Of a stretch of DNA of 64,000 nucleotides, positions 34,007-47,000 are shown in pieces. The notes under the pieces were generated by a model, which was not told the DNA's origin, made no database searches, and saw nothing but the letters and a program-made list of their open reading frames with translations. This stretch comes from Anagrus nilaparvatae (taxonomy: Eukaryota > Arthropoda > Insecta > Hymenoptera > Mymaridae), in contig JAKSXM010000246.1 in the NCBI GenBank assembly GCA_022575985.1, positions 12,480,001 through 12,544,000 of the forward strand, given 5' to 3'. Position 1 is the stretch's first letter, and the number at the start of each line of letters is the position of its first letter. The translations under genes and the position numbers were made by a program.

Positions 34007-37000
34007 ACTATATATATTTGAAAATTTATTTGTTTGTTTGTCTGTTTGTACCCTAATGACGCAAGAACCACCGAACCGATTGGCATGAAACCGGCGTCAA
34101 AAAGAAGAAAAAAAAAATGCGGGTGACATAGGACCTATATTTTCTGATTAGCTATCGTAGTTTTTGAGATATTTAATTTTTAGTATTTTTGAACTTGATA
34201 ACATTTTTTAAAAATTTTATCAAAAATTGAAATATCTCGATACTATCGAAAAATTTTCTTATCGCACTTCATAGTATTCAATTCAGCACTAATTTTTACG
34301 TATTCTCTGAAATTTTTATTCAAAACGGAGGTATCTTTAAAATTTTATGAAATATTTTTAAAATTTTTTACTATATCTTAATACTATATATATTTGAAAA
34401 TTTATTTGTTTGTTTGTCTGTTTGTTTGTCTGTTTGTACCCTAATGACGCAAGAACCACCGAACCGATTGGCATGAAACCAGCGTCAAAAAGAAGAAAAA
34501 AAAAATGCGGGTGACATAGGCCCTATATTTTCTGATTAGCTATCGTAGTTTTTGAGATATTTAATTTTTAGTATTTTTGAACTTGATAACATTTTTTAAA
34601 AATTTTATCAAAAATTGAAATATCTCGATACTATCGAAAAATTTTCTTATCGCACTTCATAGTATTCAATTCAGCACTAATTTTTACGTATTCTCTGAAA
34701 TTTTTATTCAAAACGGAGGTATCTTTAAAATTTTATGAAATATTTTTAAAATTTTTTACTATATCTTAATACTATATATATTTGAAAATTTATTTGTTTG
34801 TTTGTCTGTTTGTTTGTCTGTTTGTTTGTCTGTTTGTACCCTAATGACGCAAGAACCACCGAACCGATTGGCATGAAACCGGCGTCAAAAAGAAGAAAAA
34901 AAAAATGCGGGTGACATAGGCCCTATATTTTCTGATTAGCTATCGTAGTTTTTGAGATATTTAATTTTTAGTATTTTTGAACTTGATAACATTTTTTAAA
35001 AATTTTATCAAAAATTGAAATATCTGGATACTATCGAAAAATTTTGCTATAGCACTTCATAGTATTCAATTCAGCACTAATTTTTACGTATTCTCTGAAA
35101 TTTTTATTCAAAACGGAGGTATCTTTAAAATTTTATGAAATATTTTTAAAATTTTTTACTATATCTTAATACTATATATATTTGAAAATTTATTTGTTTG
35201 TTTGTCTGTTTGTTTGACTGTTTGTTTATCTGTTTGTACCCTAATGACGCAAGAACCACCGAACCGATTGGCATGAAACCGGCGTCAAAAAGAAGAAAAA
35301 AAAAATGCGGGTGACATAGGCCCTATATTTTCTGATTAGCTATCGTAGTTTTTGAGATATTTAATTTTTAGTATTTTTGAACTTGATAACATTTTTTAAA
35401 AATTTTATCAAAAATTGAAATATCTGGATACTATCGAAAAATTTTGCTATAGCACTTCATAGTATTCAATTCAGCACTAATTTTTACGTATTCTCTGAAA
35501 TTTTTATTCAAAACGGAGATATCTTTAAAATTTTATAAAATATTTAAACAATTTTTTACTATATCTTATCTTAATACTATATATATTTGAAAATTTATTT
35601 GTTTGTTTGTCTGTTTGTTTGTCTGTTTGTACCCTAATGACGCAAGAACCACCGAACCGATTGGCATGAAACCGGCGTCAAAAAGAAGAAAAAAAAAATG
35701 CGGGTGACATAGGACCTATATTTTCTGATTAGCTATCGTAGTTTTTGAGATATTTAATTTTTAGTATTTTTGAACTTGATAACATTTTTTAAAAATTTTA
35801 TCAAAAATTGAAATATCTCGATACTATCGAAAAATTTTCTTATCGCACTTCATAGTATTCAATTCAGCACTAATTTTTACGTATTCTCTGAAATTTTTAT
35901 TCAAAACGGAGGTATCTTTAAAATTTTATGAAATATTTTTAAAATTTTTTACTATATCTTAATCTTAATACTATATATATTTGAAAATTTATTTGTTTGT
36001 TTGTCTGTTTGTTTGTCTGTTTGTACCCTAATGACGCAAGAACCACAGAACCGATTGGCATGAAACCGGCGTCAAAAAGAAGAAAAAAAAAAATGCGGGT
36101 GACATAGGACGTATATTTTCTGATTAGCTATCGTAGTTTTTGAGATATTTAATTTTTAGTATTTTTGAACTTGATAACATTTTTTAAAAATTTTATCAAA
36201 AATTGAAATATCTCGATACTATCGAAAAATTTTCTTATCGCACTTCATAGTATTCAATTCAGCACTAATTTTTACGTATTCTCTGAAATTTTTATTCAAA
36301 ACGGAGGTATCTTTAAAATTTTATGAAATATTTTTAAAATTTTTTACTATATCTTAATACTATATATATTTGAAAATTTATTTGTTTGTTTGTCTGTTTG
36401 TTTGTCTGTTTGTTTGTCTGTTTGTAACCTAATGACGCAAGAACCACCGAACCGATTGGCATGAAACCAGCGTCAAAAAGAAGAAAAAAAAAATGCGGGT
36501 GACATAGGCCCTATATTTTCTGATTAGCTATCGTAGTTTTTGAGATATTTAATTTTTAGTATTTTTGAACTTGATAACATTTTTTAAAAATTTTATCAAA
36601 AATTGAAATATCTCGATACTATCGAAAAATTTTCTTATCGCACTTCATAGTATTCAATTCAGCACTAATTTTTACGTTTTCTCTGAAATTTTTATTCAAA
36701 ACGGAGGTATCTTTAAAATTTTATGAAATATTTTTAAAATTTTTTACTATATCTTAATACTATATATATTTGAAAATTTATTTGTTTGTTTGTCTGTTTG
36801 TTTGTCTGTTTGTTTGTCTGTTTGTACCCTAATGACGCAAGAACCACCGAACCGATTGGCATGAAACCGGCGTCAAAAAGAAGAAAAAAAAAATGCGGGT
36901 GACATAGGCCCTATATTTTCTGATTAGCTATCGTAGTTTTTGAGATATTTAATTTTTAGTATTTTTGAACTTGATAACATTTTTTAAAAATTTTATCAAA

Positions 37001-39236
37001 AATTGAAATATCTGGATACTATCGAAAAATTTTGCTATAGCACTTCATAGTATTCAATTCAGCACTAATTTTTACGTATTCTCTGAAATTTTTATTCAAA
37101 ACGGAGGTATCTTTAAAATTTTATGAAATATTTTTAAAATTTTTTACTATATCTTAATACTATATATATTTGAAAATTTATTTGTTTGTTTGTCTGTTTG
37201 TTTGTCTGTTTGTTTGTCTGTTTGTACCCTAATGACGCAAGAACCACCGAACCGATTGGCATGAAACCGGCGTCAAAAAGAAGAAAAAAAAAATGCGGGT
37301 GACATAGGCCCTATATTTTCTGATTAGCTATCGTAGTTTTTGAGATATTTAATTTTTAGTATTTTTGAACTTGATAACATTTTTTAAAAATTTTATCAAA
37401 AATTGAAATATCTGGATACTATCGAAAAATTTTGCTATAGCACTTCATAGTATTCAATTCAGCACTAATTTTTACGTATTCTCTGAAATTTTTATTCAAA
37501 ACGGAGATATCTTTAAAATTTTATAAAATATTTAAACAATTTTTTACTATATCTTATCTTAATCCTATCCTATATATATATAAATCTTTAATTATGTGTG
37601 TATGTGTGTATGTCCGAACGCGATAAACTAGAAAACGATAAAAGCTACAGATATAGGGTTTACGGCAAAAGATGGCAAAAATTACGGGTCAAAACATAGG
37701 CTAGGTTTTATTTCGATTGGTAACAACAAAAAATTTTTATGTTGAAAAAACTGAATTTCCAAGAAAAAAATTTTTATCACATTTTCAAAAAAAACCAGAA
37801 AAACGGAAAACCGAGGAAAAATTTTACTATAAAAAAGAATTTTATTCGATTCGGGCATATTTTTTACGTATCCACCTAAATTTTCAAGCTAATCGGCTCG
37901 ATCTGTCAAAAGTTACAATCATTTTTCAAAAATTATAAAAGTTTAGGAATAATCCTATCCTATCCTATCCTATCCTATCCTATCCTATCCTATCCTATCC
38001 TATCCTATCCTATCCTATCCTATCCTATCCTATCCTATCCTATCCTATCCTATCCTATATCCTATCCTATCCTATATATATATAAATCTTTAATTATGTG
38101 TGTATGTGTGTATGTCCGAACGCGATAAACTAGAAAACGATAAAAGCTACAGATATAGGGTTTACGGCAAAAGACGGCAAAAATTACGAGTCAAAACATA
38201 GGCTAGGTTTTATTTCGATTGGTAACAACAAAAAATTTTTATGTTGAAAAAACTGAATTTCCAAGAAAAAAATTTTTATCACATTTTCAAAAAAAACCAG
38301 AAAAACGGAAAACCGAGGAAAAATTTTACTATAAAAAAGAATTTTATTCGATTCGGGCATATTTTTTACGTATCCACCTAAATTTTCAAGCTAATCGGCT
38401 CGATCTGTCAAAAGTTACAATCATTTTTCAAAAATTATAAAAGTTTAGGAATAATCCTATCCTATCCTATCCTATCCTATCCTATATATAAATCTTTAAT
38501 TATGTGTGTATGTGTGTATGTCCGAACGCGATAAACTAGAAAACGATAAAAGCTACAGATATAGGGTTTACGGCAAAAGATGGCAAAAATTACGGGTCAA
38601 AACATAGGCTAGGTTTTATTTCGATTGGTAACAACAAAAAATTTTTATGTTGAAAAAACTGAATTTCCAAGAAAAAAATTTTTATCACATTTTCAAAAAA
38701 AACCAGAAAAACGGAAAACCGAGGAAAAATTTTACTATAAAAAAGAATTTTATTCGATTCGGGCATATTTTTTACGTATCCACCTAAATTTTCAAGCTAA
38801 TCGGCTCGATCTGTCAAAAGTTACAATCATTTTTCAAAAATTATAAAAGTTTAGGAATAATATTATATATATTCGTAATTCTTACCGGTTACTAATTTAG
38901 TAGATCAATAGAGTAATTAAAAGAAACTTGTACAGGTATTATCAGGGTGAATCCTAGAATTGGTAGTTGAGGGAAGCAACTGCCACTTGCGGATCCTAGG
39001 GAAGGGTACTCAAGCTTTGTATCGCTGATCACTAATTATCCGCCTTAGTTCCAACGTCCGTAATTTTTATGATTTAGTAAATTTTAGATAATAAGTCGGG
39101 TAAAAAAGGTTGTTATACAAACTATTGAGTAAGCTAAAACAACATATCTTTGGAAAAATGAAGTTGCAGGGGTCCAGGGGGGCGCAGCCCCCTTGGCGGT
39201 TGCCGAGGTGAGCGAAGCGAGCCGGAGGCAGCTAGT
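34007..39236 (+). mobile_element. Helentron-type unit C: 9 R1, 3 R2, 1 R3
   Basis: R1 copies start near 34007, 34383, 34771, 35171, 35576, 35970, 36359, 36759 and 37159; R2 near 37570, 38080 and 38480; R3 ends CTAGT at 39232-39236. It contains the longest (CCTAT)n tract of the array. Confidence 0.82.
37953..38078. repeat. (CCTAT)n microsatellite in unit C
   Basis: About 24 pentamers, with one TATAT interruption near 38056-38062, between R2 copies one and two; the same location as in units A and D. Confidence 0.9.
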
Positions 39237-42200
39237 ACTATATATATTTGAAAATTTATTTGTTTGTTTGTCTGTTTGTACCCTAATGACGCAAGAACCA
39301 CCGAACCGATTGGCATGAAACCGGCGTCAAAAAGAAGAAAAAAAAAATGCGGGTGACATAGGACCTATATTTTCTGATTAGCTATCGTAGTTTTTGAGAT
39401 ATTTAATTTTTAGTATTTTTGAACTTGATAACATTTTTTAAAAATTTTATCAAAAATTGATATATCTCGATACTATCGAAAAATTTTCTTATCGCACTTC
39501 ATAGTATTCAATTCAGCACTAATTTTTACGTATTCTCTGAAATTTTTATTCAAAACGGAGGTATCTTTAAAATTTTATGAAATATTTTTAAAATTTTTTA
39601 CTATATCTTAATACTATATATATTTGAAAATTTATTTGTTTGTTTGTCTGTTTGTTTGTCTGTTTGTTTGTCTGTTTGTACCCTAATGACGCAAGAACCA
39701 CCGAACCGATTGGCATGAAACCGGCGTCAAAAAGAAGAAAAAAAAAATGCGGGTGACATAGGCCCTATATTTTCTGATTAGCTATCGTAGTTTTTGAGAT
39801 ATTTAATTTTTAGTATTTTTGAACTTGATAACATTTTTTAAAAATTTTATCAAAAATTGAAATATCTGGACACTATCGAAAAATTTTGCTATAGCACTTC
39901 ATAGTATTCAATTCAGCACTAATTTTTACGTATTCTCTGAAATTTTTATTCAAAACGGAGGTATCTTTAAAATTTTATGAAATATTTTTAAAATTTTTTA
40001 CTATATCTTAATACTATATATATTTGAAAATTTATTTGTTTGTTTGTCTGTTTGTTTGACTGTTTGTTTGTCTGTTTGTACCCTAATGACGCAAGAACCA
40101 CCGAACCGATTGGCATGAAACCGGCGTCAAAAAGAAGAAAAAAAAAATGCGGGTGACATAGGCCCTATATTTTCTGATTAGCTATCGTAGTTTTTGAGAT
40201 ATTTAATTTTTAGTATTTTTGAACTTGATAACATTTTTTAAAAATTTTATCAAAAATTGAAATATCTGGATACTATTGAAAAATTTTGCTATAGCACTTC
40301 ATAGTATTCAATTCAGCACTAATTTTTACGTATTCTCTGAAATTTTTATTCAAAACGGAGATATCTTTAAAATTTTATAAAATATTTAAACAATTTTTTA
40401 CTATATCTTATCTTAATACTATATATATTTGAAAATTTATTTGTTTGTTTGTCTGTTTGTTTGTCTGTTTGTACCCTAATGACGCAAGAACCACCGAACC
40501 GATTGGCATGAAACCGGCGTCAAAAAGAAGAAAAAAAAAATGCGGGTGACATAGGACCTATATTTTCTGATTAGCTATCGTAGTTTTTGAGATATTTAAT
40601 TTTTAGTATTTTTGAACTTGATAACATTTTTTAAAAATTTTATCAAAAATTGAAATATCTCGATACTATCGAAAAATTTTCTTATCGCACTTCATAGTAT
40701 TCAATTCAGCACTAATTTTTACGTATTCTCTGAAATTTTTATTCAAAACGGAGGTATCTTTAAAATTTTATGAAATATTTTTAAAATTTTTTACTATATC
40801 TTAATCTTAATACTATATATATTTGAAAATTTATTTGTTTGTTTGTCTGTTTGTTTGTCTGTTTGTACCCTAATGACGCAAGAACCACAGAACCGATTGG
40901 CATGAAACCGGCGTCAAAAAGAAGAAAAAAAAAATGCGGGTGACATAGGACGTATATTTTCTGATTAGCTATCGTAGTTTTTGAGATATTTAATTTTTAG
41001 TATTTTTGAACTTGATAACATTTTTTAAAAATTTTATCAAAAATTGAAATATCTCGATACTATCGAAAAATTTTCTTATCGCACTTCATAGTATTCAATT
41101 CAGCACTAATTTTTACGTATTCTCTGAAATTTTTATTCAAAACGGAGGTATCTTTAAAATTTTATGAAATATTTTTAAAATTTTTTACTATATCTTAATA
41201 CTATATATATTTGAAAATTTATTTGTTTGTTTGTCTGTTTGTTTGACTGTTTGTTTGTCTGTTTGTACCCTAATGACGCAAGAACCACCGAACCGATTGG
41301 CATGAAACCAGCGTCAAAAAGAAGAAAAAAAAAATGCGGGTGACATAGGCCCTATATTTTCTGATTAGCTATCGTAGTTTTTGAGATATTTAATTTTTAG
41401 TATTTTTGAACTTGATAACATTTTTTAAAAATTTTATCAAAAATTGAAATATCTGGATACTAGTGCTTCCTTGTATTCAATTCAGCACTAATTTTTACGT
41501 ATTCTCTGAAATTTTTATTCAAAACGGAGGTATCTTTAAAATTTTATGAAATATTTTTAAAATTTTTTACTATATCTTAATCTTAATACTATATATATTT
41601 GAAAATTTATTTGTTTGTTTGTCTGTTTGTTTGTCTGTTTGTACCCTAATGACGCAAGAACCACAGAACCGATTGGCATGAAACCGGCGTCAAAAAGAAG
41701 AAAAAAAAAATGCGGGTGACATAGGACGTATATTTTCTGATTAGCTATCGTAGTTTTTGAGATATTTAATTTTTAGTATTTTTGAACTTGATAACATTTT
41801 TTAAAAATTTTATCAAAAATTGAAATATCTCGATACTATCGAAAAATTTTCTTATCGCACTTCATAGTATTCAATTCAGCACTAATTTTTACGTATTCTC
41901 TGAAATTTTTATTCAAAACGGAGGTATCTTTAAAATTTTATGAAATATTTTTAAAATTTTTTACTATATCTTAATACTATATATATTTGAAAATTTATTT
42001 GTTTGTTTGTCTGTTTGTTTGTCTGTTTGTTTGTCTGTTTGTAACCTAATGACGCAAGAACCACCGAACCGATTGGCATGAAACCAGCGTCAAAAAGAAG
42101 AAAAAAAAAATGCGGGTGACATAGGCCCTATATTTTCTGATTAGCTATCGTAGTTTTTGAGATATTTAATTTTTAGTATTTTTGAACTTGATAACATTTT

Positions 42201-44027
42201 TTAAAAATTTTATCAAAAATTGAAATATCTGGATACTATCGAAAAATTTTGCTATAGCACTTCATAGTATTCAATTCAGCACTAATTTTTACGTATTCTC
42301 TGAAATTTTTATTCAAAACGGAGGTATCTTTAAAATTTTATGAAATATTTTTAAAATTTTTTACTATATCTTAATACTATATATATTTGAAAATTTATTT
42401 GTTTGTTTGTCTGTTTGTTTGTCTGTTTGTTTGTCTGTTTGTACCCTAATGACGCAAGAACCACCGAACTGATTGGCATGAAACCGGCGTCAAAAAGAAG
42501 AAAAAAAAAATGCGGGTGACATCGGCCCTATATTTTCTGATTAGCTATCGTAGTTTTTGAGATATTTAATTTTTAGTATTTTTGAACTTGATAACATTTT
42601 TTAAAAATTTTATCAAAAATTGAAATATCTGGATACTATCGAAAAATTTTGCTATAGCACTTCATAGTATTCAATTCAGCACTAATTTTTACGTATTCTC
42701 TGAAATTTTTATTCAAAACGGAGATATCTTTAAAATTTTATAAAATATTTAAACAATTTTTTACTATATCTTATCTTAATCCTATCCTATATATATATAA
42801 ATCTTTAATTATGTGTGTATGTGTGTATGTCCGAACGCGATAAACTAGAAAACGATAAAAGCTACAGATATAGGGTTTACGGCAAAAGATGGCAAAAATT
42901 ACGGGTCAAAACATAGGCTAGGTTTTATTTCGATTGGTAACAACAAAAAATTTTTATGTTGAAAAAACTGAATTTCCATGAAAAAAATTTTTATCACATT
43001 TTCAAAAAAAACCAGAAAAACGGAAAACCGAGGAAAAATTTTACTATAAAAAAGAATTTTATTCGATTCGGGCATATTTTTTACGTATCCACCTAAATTT
43101 TCAAGCTAATCGGCTCGATCTGTCAAAAGTTACAATCATTTTTCAAAAATTATAAAAGTTTAGGAATAATCCTATCCTATCCTATCCTATCCTATCCTAT
43201 CCTATCCTATCCTATCCTATCCTATCCTATCCTATCCTATCCTATATCCTATCCTATCCTATATATATATAAATCTTTAATTATGTGTGTATGTGTGTAT
43301 GTCCGAACGCGATAAACTAGAAAACGATAAAAGCTACAGATATAGGGTTTACGGCAAAAGATGGCAAAAATTACGGGTCAAAACATAGGCTAGGTTTTAT
43401 TTCGATTGGTAACAACAAAAAATTTTTATGTTGAAAAAACTGAATTTCCAAGAAAAAAATTTTTATCACATTTTCAAAAAAAACCAGAAAAACGGAAAAC
43501 CGAGGAAAAATTTTACTATAAAAAAGAATTTTATTCGATTCGGGCATATTTTTTACGTATCCACCTAAATTTTCAAGCTAATCGGCTCGATCTGTCAAAA
43601 GTTACAATCATTTTTCAAAAATTATAAAAGTTTAGGAATAATATTATATATATTCGTAATTCTTACCGGTTACTAATTTAGTAGATCAATAGAGTAATTA
43701 AAAGAAACTTGTACAGGTATTATCAGGGTGAATCCTAGAATTGGTAGTTGAGGGAAGCAACTGCCACTTGCGGATCCTAGGGAAGGGTACTCAAGCTTTG
43801 TATCGCTGATCACTAATTATCCGCCTTAGTTCCAACGTCCGTAATTTTTATGATTTAGTAAATTTTAGATAATAAGTCGGGTAAAAAAGGTTGTTATACA
43901 AACTATTGAGTAAGCTAAAACAACATATCTTTGGAAAAATGAAGTTGCAGGGGTCCAGGGGGGCGCAGCCCCCTTGGCGGTTGCCGAGGTGAGCGAAGCG
44001 AGCCGGAGGCAGCTAGTACTATATATA
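39237..44027 (+). mobile_element. Helentron-type unit D: 9 R1, 2 R2, 1 R3
   Basis: R1 copies start near 39237, 39613, 40013, 40418, 40812, 41200, 41588, 41976 and 42376; R2 near 42790 and 43262; R3 ends CTAGT at 44023-44027. The R1 at 41200 has an internal deletion (gatactagtgcttccttg near 41456). The R1 type preceded by cttaatcttaatac and carrying CACAGAACC occurs twice here (40812, 41588) but once in units A, B and C, so part of the block was duplicated. Confidence 0.82.
43169..43262. repeat. (CCTAT)n microsatellite in unit D
   Basis: Pentamer tract between the two R2 copies, in the same position as in units A and C but of different length. Confidence 0.9.
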
Positions 44028-45456
44028 TTTGAAAATTTATTTGTTTGTTTGTCTGTTTGTACCCTAATGACGCAAGAACCACCGAACCGATTGGCATGAA
44101 ACCGGCGTCAAAAAGAAGAAAAAAAAAATGCGGGTGACATAGGACCTATATTTTCTGATTAGCTATCGTAGTTTTTGAGATATTTAATTTTTAGTATTTT
44201 TGAACTTGATAACATTTTTTAAAAATTTTATCAAAAATTGAAATATCTCGATACTATCGAAAAATTTTCTTATCGCACTTCATAGTATTCAATTCAGCAC
44301 TAATTTTTACGTATTCTCTGAAATTTTTATTCAAAACGGAGGTATCTTTAAAATTTTATGAAATATTTTTAAAATTTTTTACTATATCTTAATACTATAT
44401 ATATTTGAAAATTTATTTGTTTGTTTGTCTGTTTGTTTGTCTGTTTGTTTGTCTGTTTGTACCCTAATGACGCAAGAACCACCGAACCGATTGGCATGAA
44501 ACTGGCGTCAAAAAGAAGAAAAAAAAAATGCGGGTGACATAGGCCCTATATTTTCTGATTAGCTATCGTAGTTTTTGAGATATTTAATTTTTAGTATTTT
44601 TGAACTTGATAACATTTTTTAAAAATTTTATCAAAAATTGAAATATCTGGATACTATCGAAAAATTTTGCTATAGCACTTCATAGTATTCAATTCAGCAC
44701 TAATTTTTACGTATTCTCTGAAATTTTTATTCAAAACGGAGGTATCTTTAAAATTTTATGAAATATTTTTAAAATTTTTTACTATATATTATATATATTC
44801 AACTCAAATTTTAGGGTATAGTATATTATATTATTTGTTTGTTTTTATTATATTATTGTATATTATATATTTTTTTGTTTGTCTGTTTGTCTGTACCCTA
44901 ATGACTTAAGAACCGATATGAAACCGGTGTCATAATAAAGAATAAAAGTATTCGGATAACATAGGCTATAGTTTTCTGACTCAGCTTTCTTACTTTTGGA
45001 GATATTCAATTTTTACTATTTTTAGGATATATAAAATTTTTTGTAAATTTGCTTAAAACGTGAAATACCTAAAAAATATGATTAAATTTTACTGTCGGAA
45101 TGGGATTACTTAATTTGGCCCTAATTTATGCGTACTAAGTTAAATTTTTTTATTTTCTCTATTATAACTAGAGATCAATCAGAACCTATAATTTTTCATT
45201 AATGTTTCACCTACGCTGCTCTGAATAGTTTGAATTTGTTTGCATAATTATAAATTTGTAGAGAAACATGATTTTTTTAAGCAACAGAAAACTATTGAAG
45301 TAAATGTGAACAGGAGGGACTGAGTCTCATTCGAAAAATCTGAATGTATTTGCATAATTATAAATTTGCAATGAAAAATGATTTTTTGAAGCAAAACAAA
45401 CAGAAGGAAATGTGACACAGGGGGGGGCGGAGCCCCCCCCTCCAACTTTTGCTAGT
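44028..45456 (+). mobile_element. Partial unit E plus a divergent Helentron with its own 3' end
   Basis: Two R1 copies (44028, 44394) run to about 44785. Then a diverged relative follows: tttgtctgtttgtctgtaccc and gaaaccggtgtc at about 44878-44930, cggaatgggattac, and a 3' end with a G8/C8 hairpin (about 45421-45440) and CTAGT at 45452-45456. This last piece is the same family as 7950-8825. It is probably an older host element into whose 5' region the array grew. Confidence 0.7.
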
Positions 45457-46220
45457 ATATATATATATGCTTAGAAATGGATAGTGTGCTGAACTTTAAT
45501 AAAGTTTATAGGTAAAGAATAGAAAAAGAGGAAAACGTAATTTCTCGGGTGCAGAAGAAGATCCTGTTCTGCGCAGAACTTGAATTCCTGCTGTATTCGA
45601 TGATTGCGCATAATTTTTTTTTGTTGTTAAGAAATAGAAAAGTACCTTTTGAATTTTAAATTTGGTGTATTTATTTATTTTTATTGAGTGGTTTTGAAGA
45701 GTTTCATTTTAGGTGCTAAGGATGAGGGACTCGAGGGAAGTTGTGGTTTGTATGAGCCAGCAAGGGATAAGTTGCCAAATGGGCAACTGGTCTCAGGGGC
45801 AAATCCAAACAAAGCTATTTTTGAAGGGCCTCGGCCCTGTGTAGAAACGCATTTAAATAAAAGTGCATCAGAACTACAGTGTCAAGGTCAGTGCCGGCTA
45901 CAGAAAAAAAAGGATTTTTGAAATAAAAATTGTTAATTAAAGACTTTTAAGAAAAGAAAATTTGTAGATGTAAGTAGTGCCTATAAATTTTTACAAGTGA
46001 CCATTTTATTAGTTGTATTGAATTTTATAAGTATATCAAATAATTTTGTGTTGTATTTAATAATTTTTTTTTATAAAAGGGGTACTTAAAATAAATACTT
46101 TTAACATAAAAAATTTTAATTTAGTGGCAAATAAAATTTTTAAAGGAAGAAAAAATTATAAAAATAATAATAGTAAAAATAAATTTTTAATAAATTACGC
46201 ATTAAAATCGAGAACTATCA

Positions 46221-47000
46221 ATGGTGCTGCCACTATACAATAAGTCGCTGAGTGTGGGAACGAAATCTTGCATTGAAATGTAGATTCGGTTTCCGTTACT
46301 AGAATTCCGGTTGTAGCAGCCAAAGGAAAAGTTTTAAAAAATTATTTTATTTTGTTCAAAATTTTTTTTTCAAGTCCGACCATGCCATAGTGCTCACATT
46401 TTAAATAAATTAATCTCATTTTTTTCAAATTGTCTTTATTTTTCAAGATGTTTGCAATCGCTTAAAACAAACAAATAAACAAAGAAAATAAGACTTGCCA
46501 CAATCGAAATTTTTTTAGGTACGATCACTCTAGGTATGCAATACGTAGACGAAATTGTTCCTTATAAGTTTGTCCGGTCAGAAAACGGAAATCTTTATTC
46601 TGGTCTAATTCGTGGAAAAATTTGGTCTCCAGGTAATTTTGATACATCTACAAAAATTACAATTTTGGCAGCAATTTAAATAAATTTAAAAATTGTTCAT
46701 TTCGGGTCAATAATTACCAGTAGGTTAATTGACTCTAGCGCTAAGAGAAACAGTGATAAAAATATACGGCTTACCTTGTTTGAAAGGTGTCACTTATACC
46801 AAAAAAAAGTAGACCCACCAGAAGTGTTTTGGTTAATTTTTGAGGTTGTAGCCTTTTATCGAAAATTACCGAAAAACCCTGTTTTATAAGATTGAGCCAA
46901 CATGTAAATTTGCGTTTCTAGCCCAAAAGTTCCCTTTTGAATGAATGCAGGACTGTTTGCATGTCTTTTACAACATATAAAAGTATGTTTTCCAGTAAAA
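46221..47000. repeat. Dispersed repeat family, inverted copy
   Basis: 46256-46960 is a diverged inverse complement of about 10380-11510; shared landmarks are the cggtttccgtta segment and the acgatca...ctacgt...gaaatt segment. Bases 46219-46256 also resemble 14778-14810 (tggtgctgccac), the flank of another copy. Confidence 0.55.

Larger units (their letters stand above)
25630..45456 (+). repeat. Head-to-tail Helentron/Helitron-type array with higher-order repeats (~20 kb)
   Basis: Three modules build the array. R1 (about 390-400 bp) starts actatatatatttgaaaatt with TTTGTCTG iterations, like Helitron 5' ends in arthropods. R2 (about 385 bp) begins tatatataaatctttaatta and holds cgaacgcgataaac. 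R3 (about 380 bp) has a GC-rich hairpin and ends CTAGT. The order is (R1)n-(R2)m-R3 in four successive units, followed by a partial unit and a divergent element. I count 34 R1 and 10 R2 copies. CTAGT of each unit abuts the R1 of the next with no spacer. The array is non-coding; a Helitron-type protein relic lies at 49453-49740. Confidence 0.85.
19021..46220 (+). repeat. 2.25-kb direct repeat, copy 2 (split by DIRS, MITE and Helentron array)
   Basis: Segments 19021-20460, 25252-25297 and 45457-46220 together reproduce copy 1. The DIRS element accounts for 20461-25251. The MITE and Helentron array (25298-45456) lie inside the TA-rich microsatellite corresponding to about 17950-17980 in copy 1. 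After 46220 the sequence departs from copy 1. Confidence 0.75.

Noticed and set aside
28193..43627. A 73-codon frame repeated nine times with identical protein (28193, 28650, 29056, 32989, 33395, 37717, 38219, 38625, 43406)
   Set aside because: It lies in the R2 module of the Helentron-type array, whose non-coding bases are equally identical. A tenth copy (about 42930) has a TGA in the same frame. Identity reflects recent array expansion, not coding constraint.
29565..44097. 60-codon minus frame recurring at each unit junction
   Set aside because: It spans the CTAGT/R1 junction and reads TTTGTCTG iterations as Gln/Thr/Asn/Lys codons; a by-product of the repeat.
25630..45456. CRISPR array
   Set aside because: Repeats are about 400 bp and directly adjacent, with Helitron-type ends, in a eukaryotic setting.
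16481..46220. Definite annotation as an LTR retrotransposon
   Set aside because: Ends fit, but primer site, polypurine tract and target duplication are not visible, and both copies share aatact upstream, so it is left as LTR-like.
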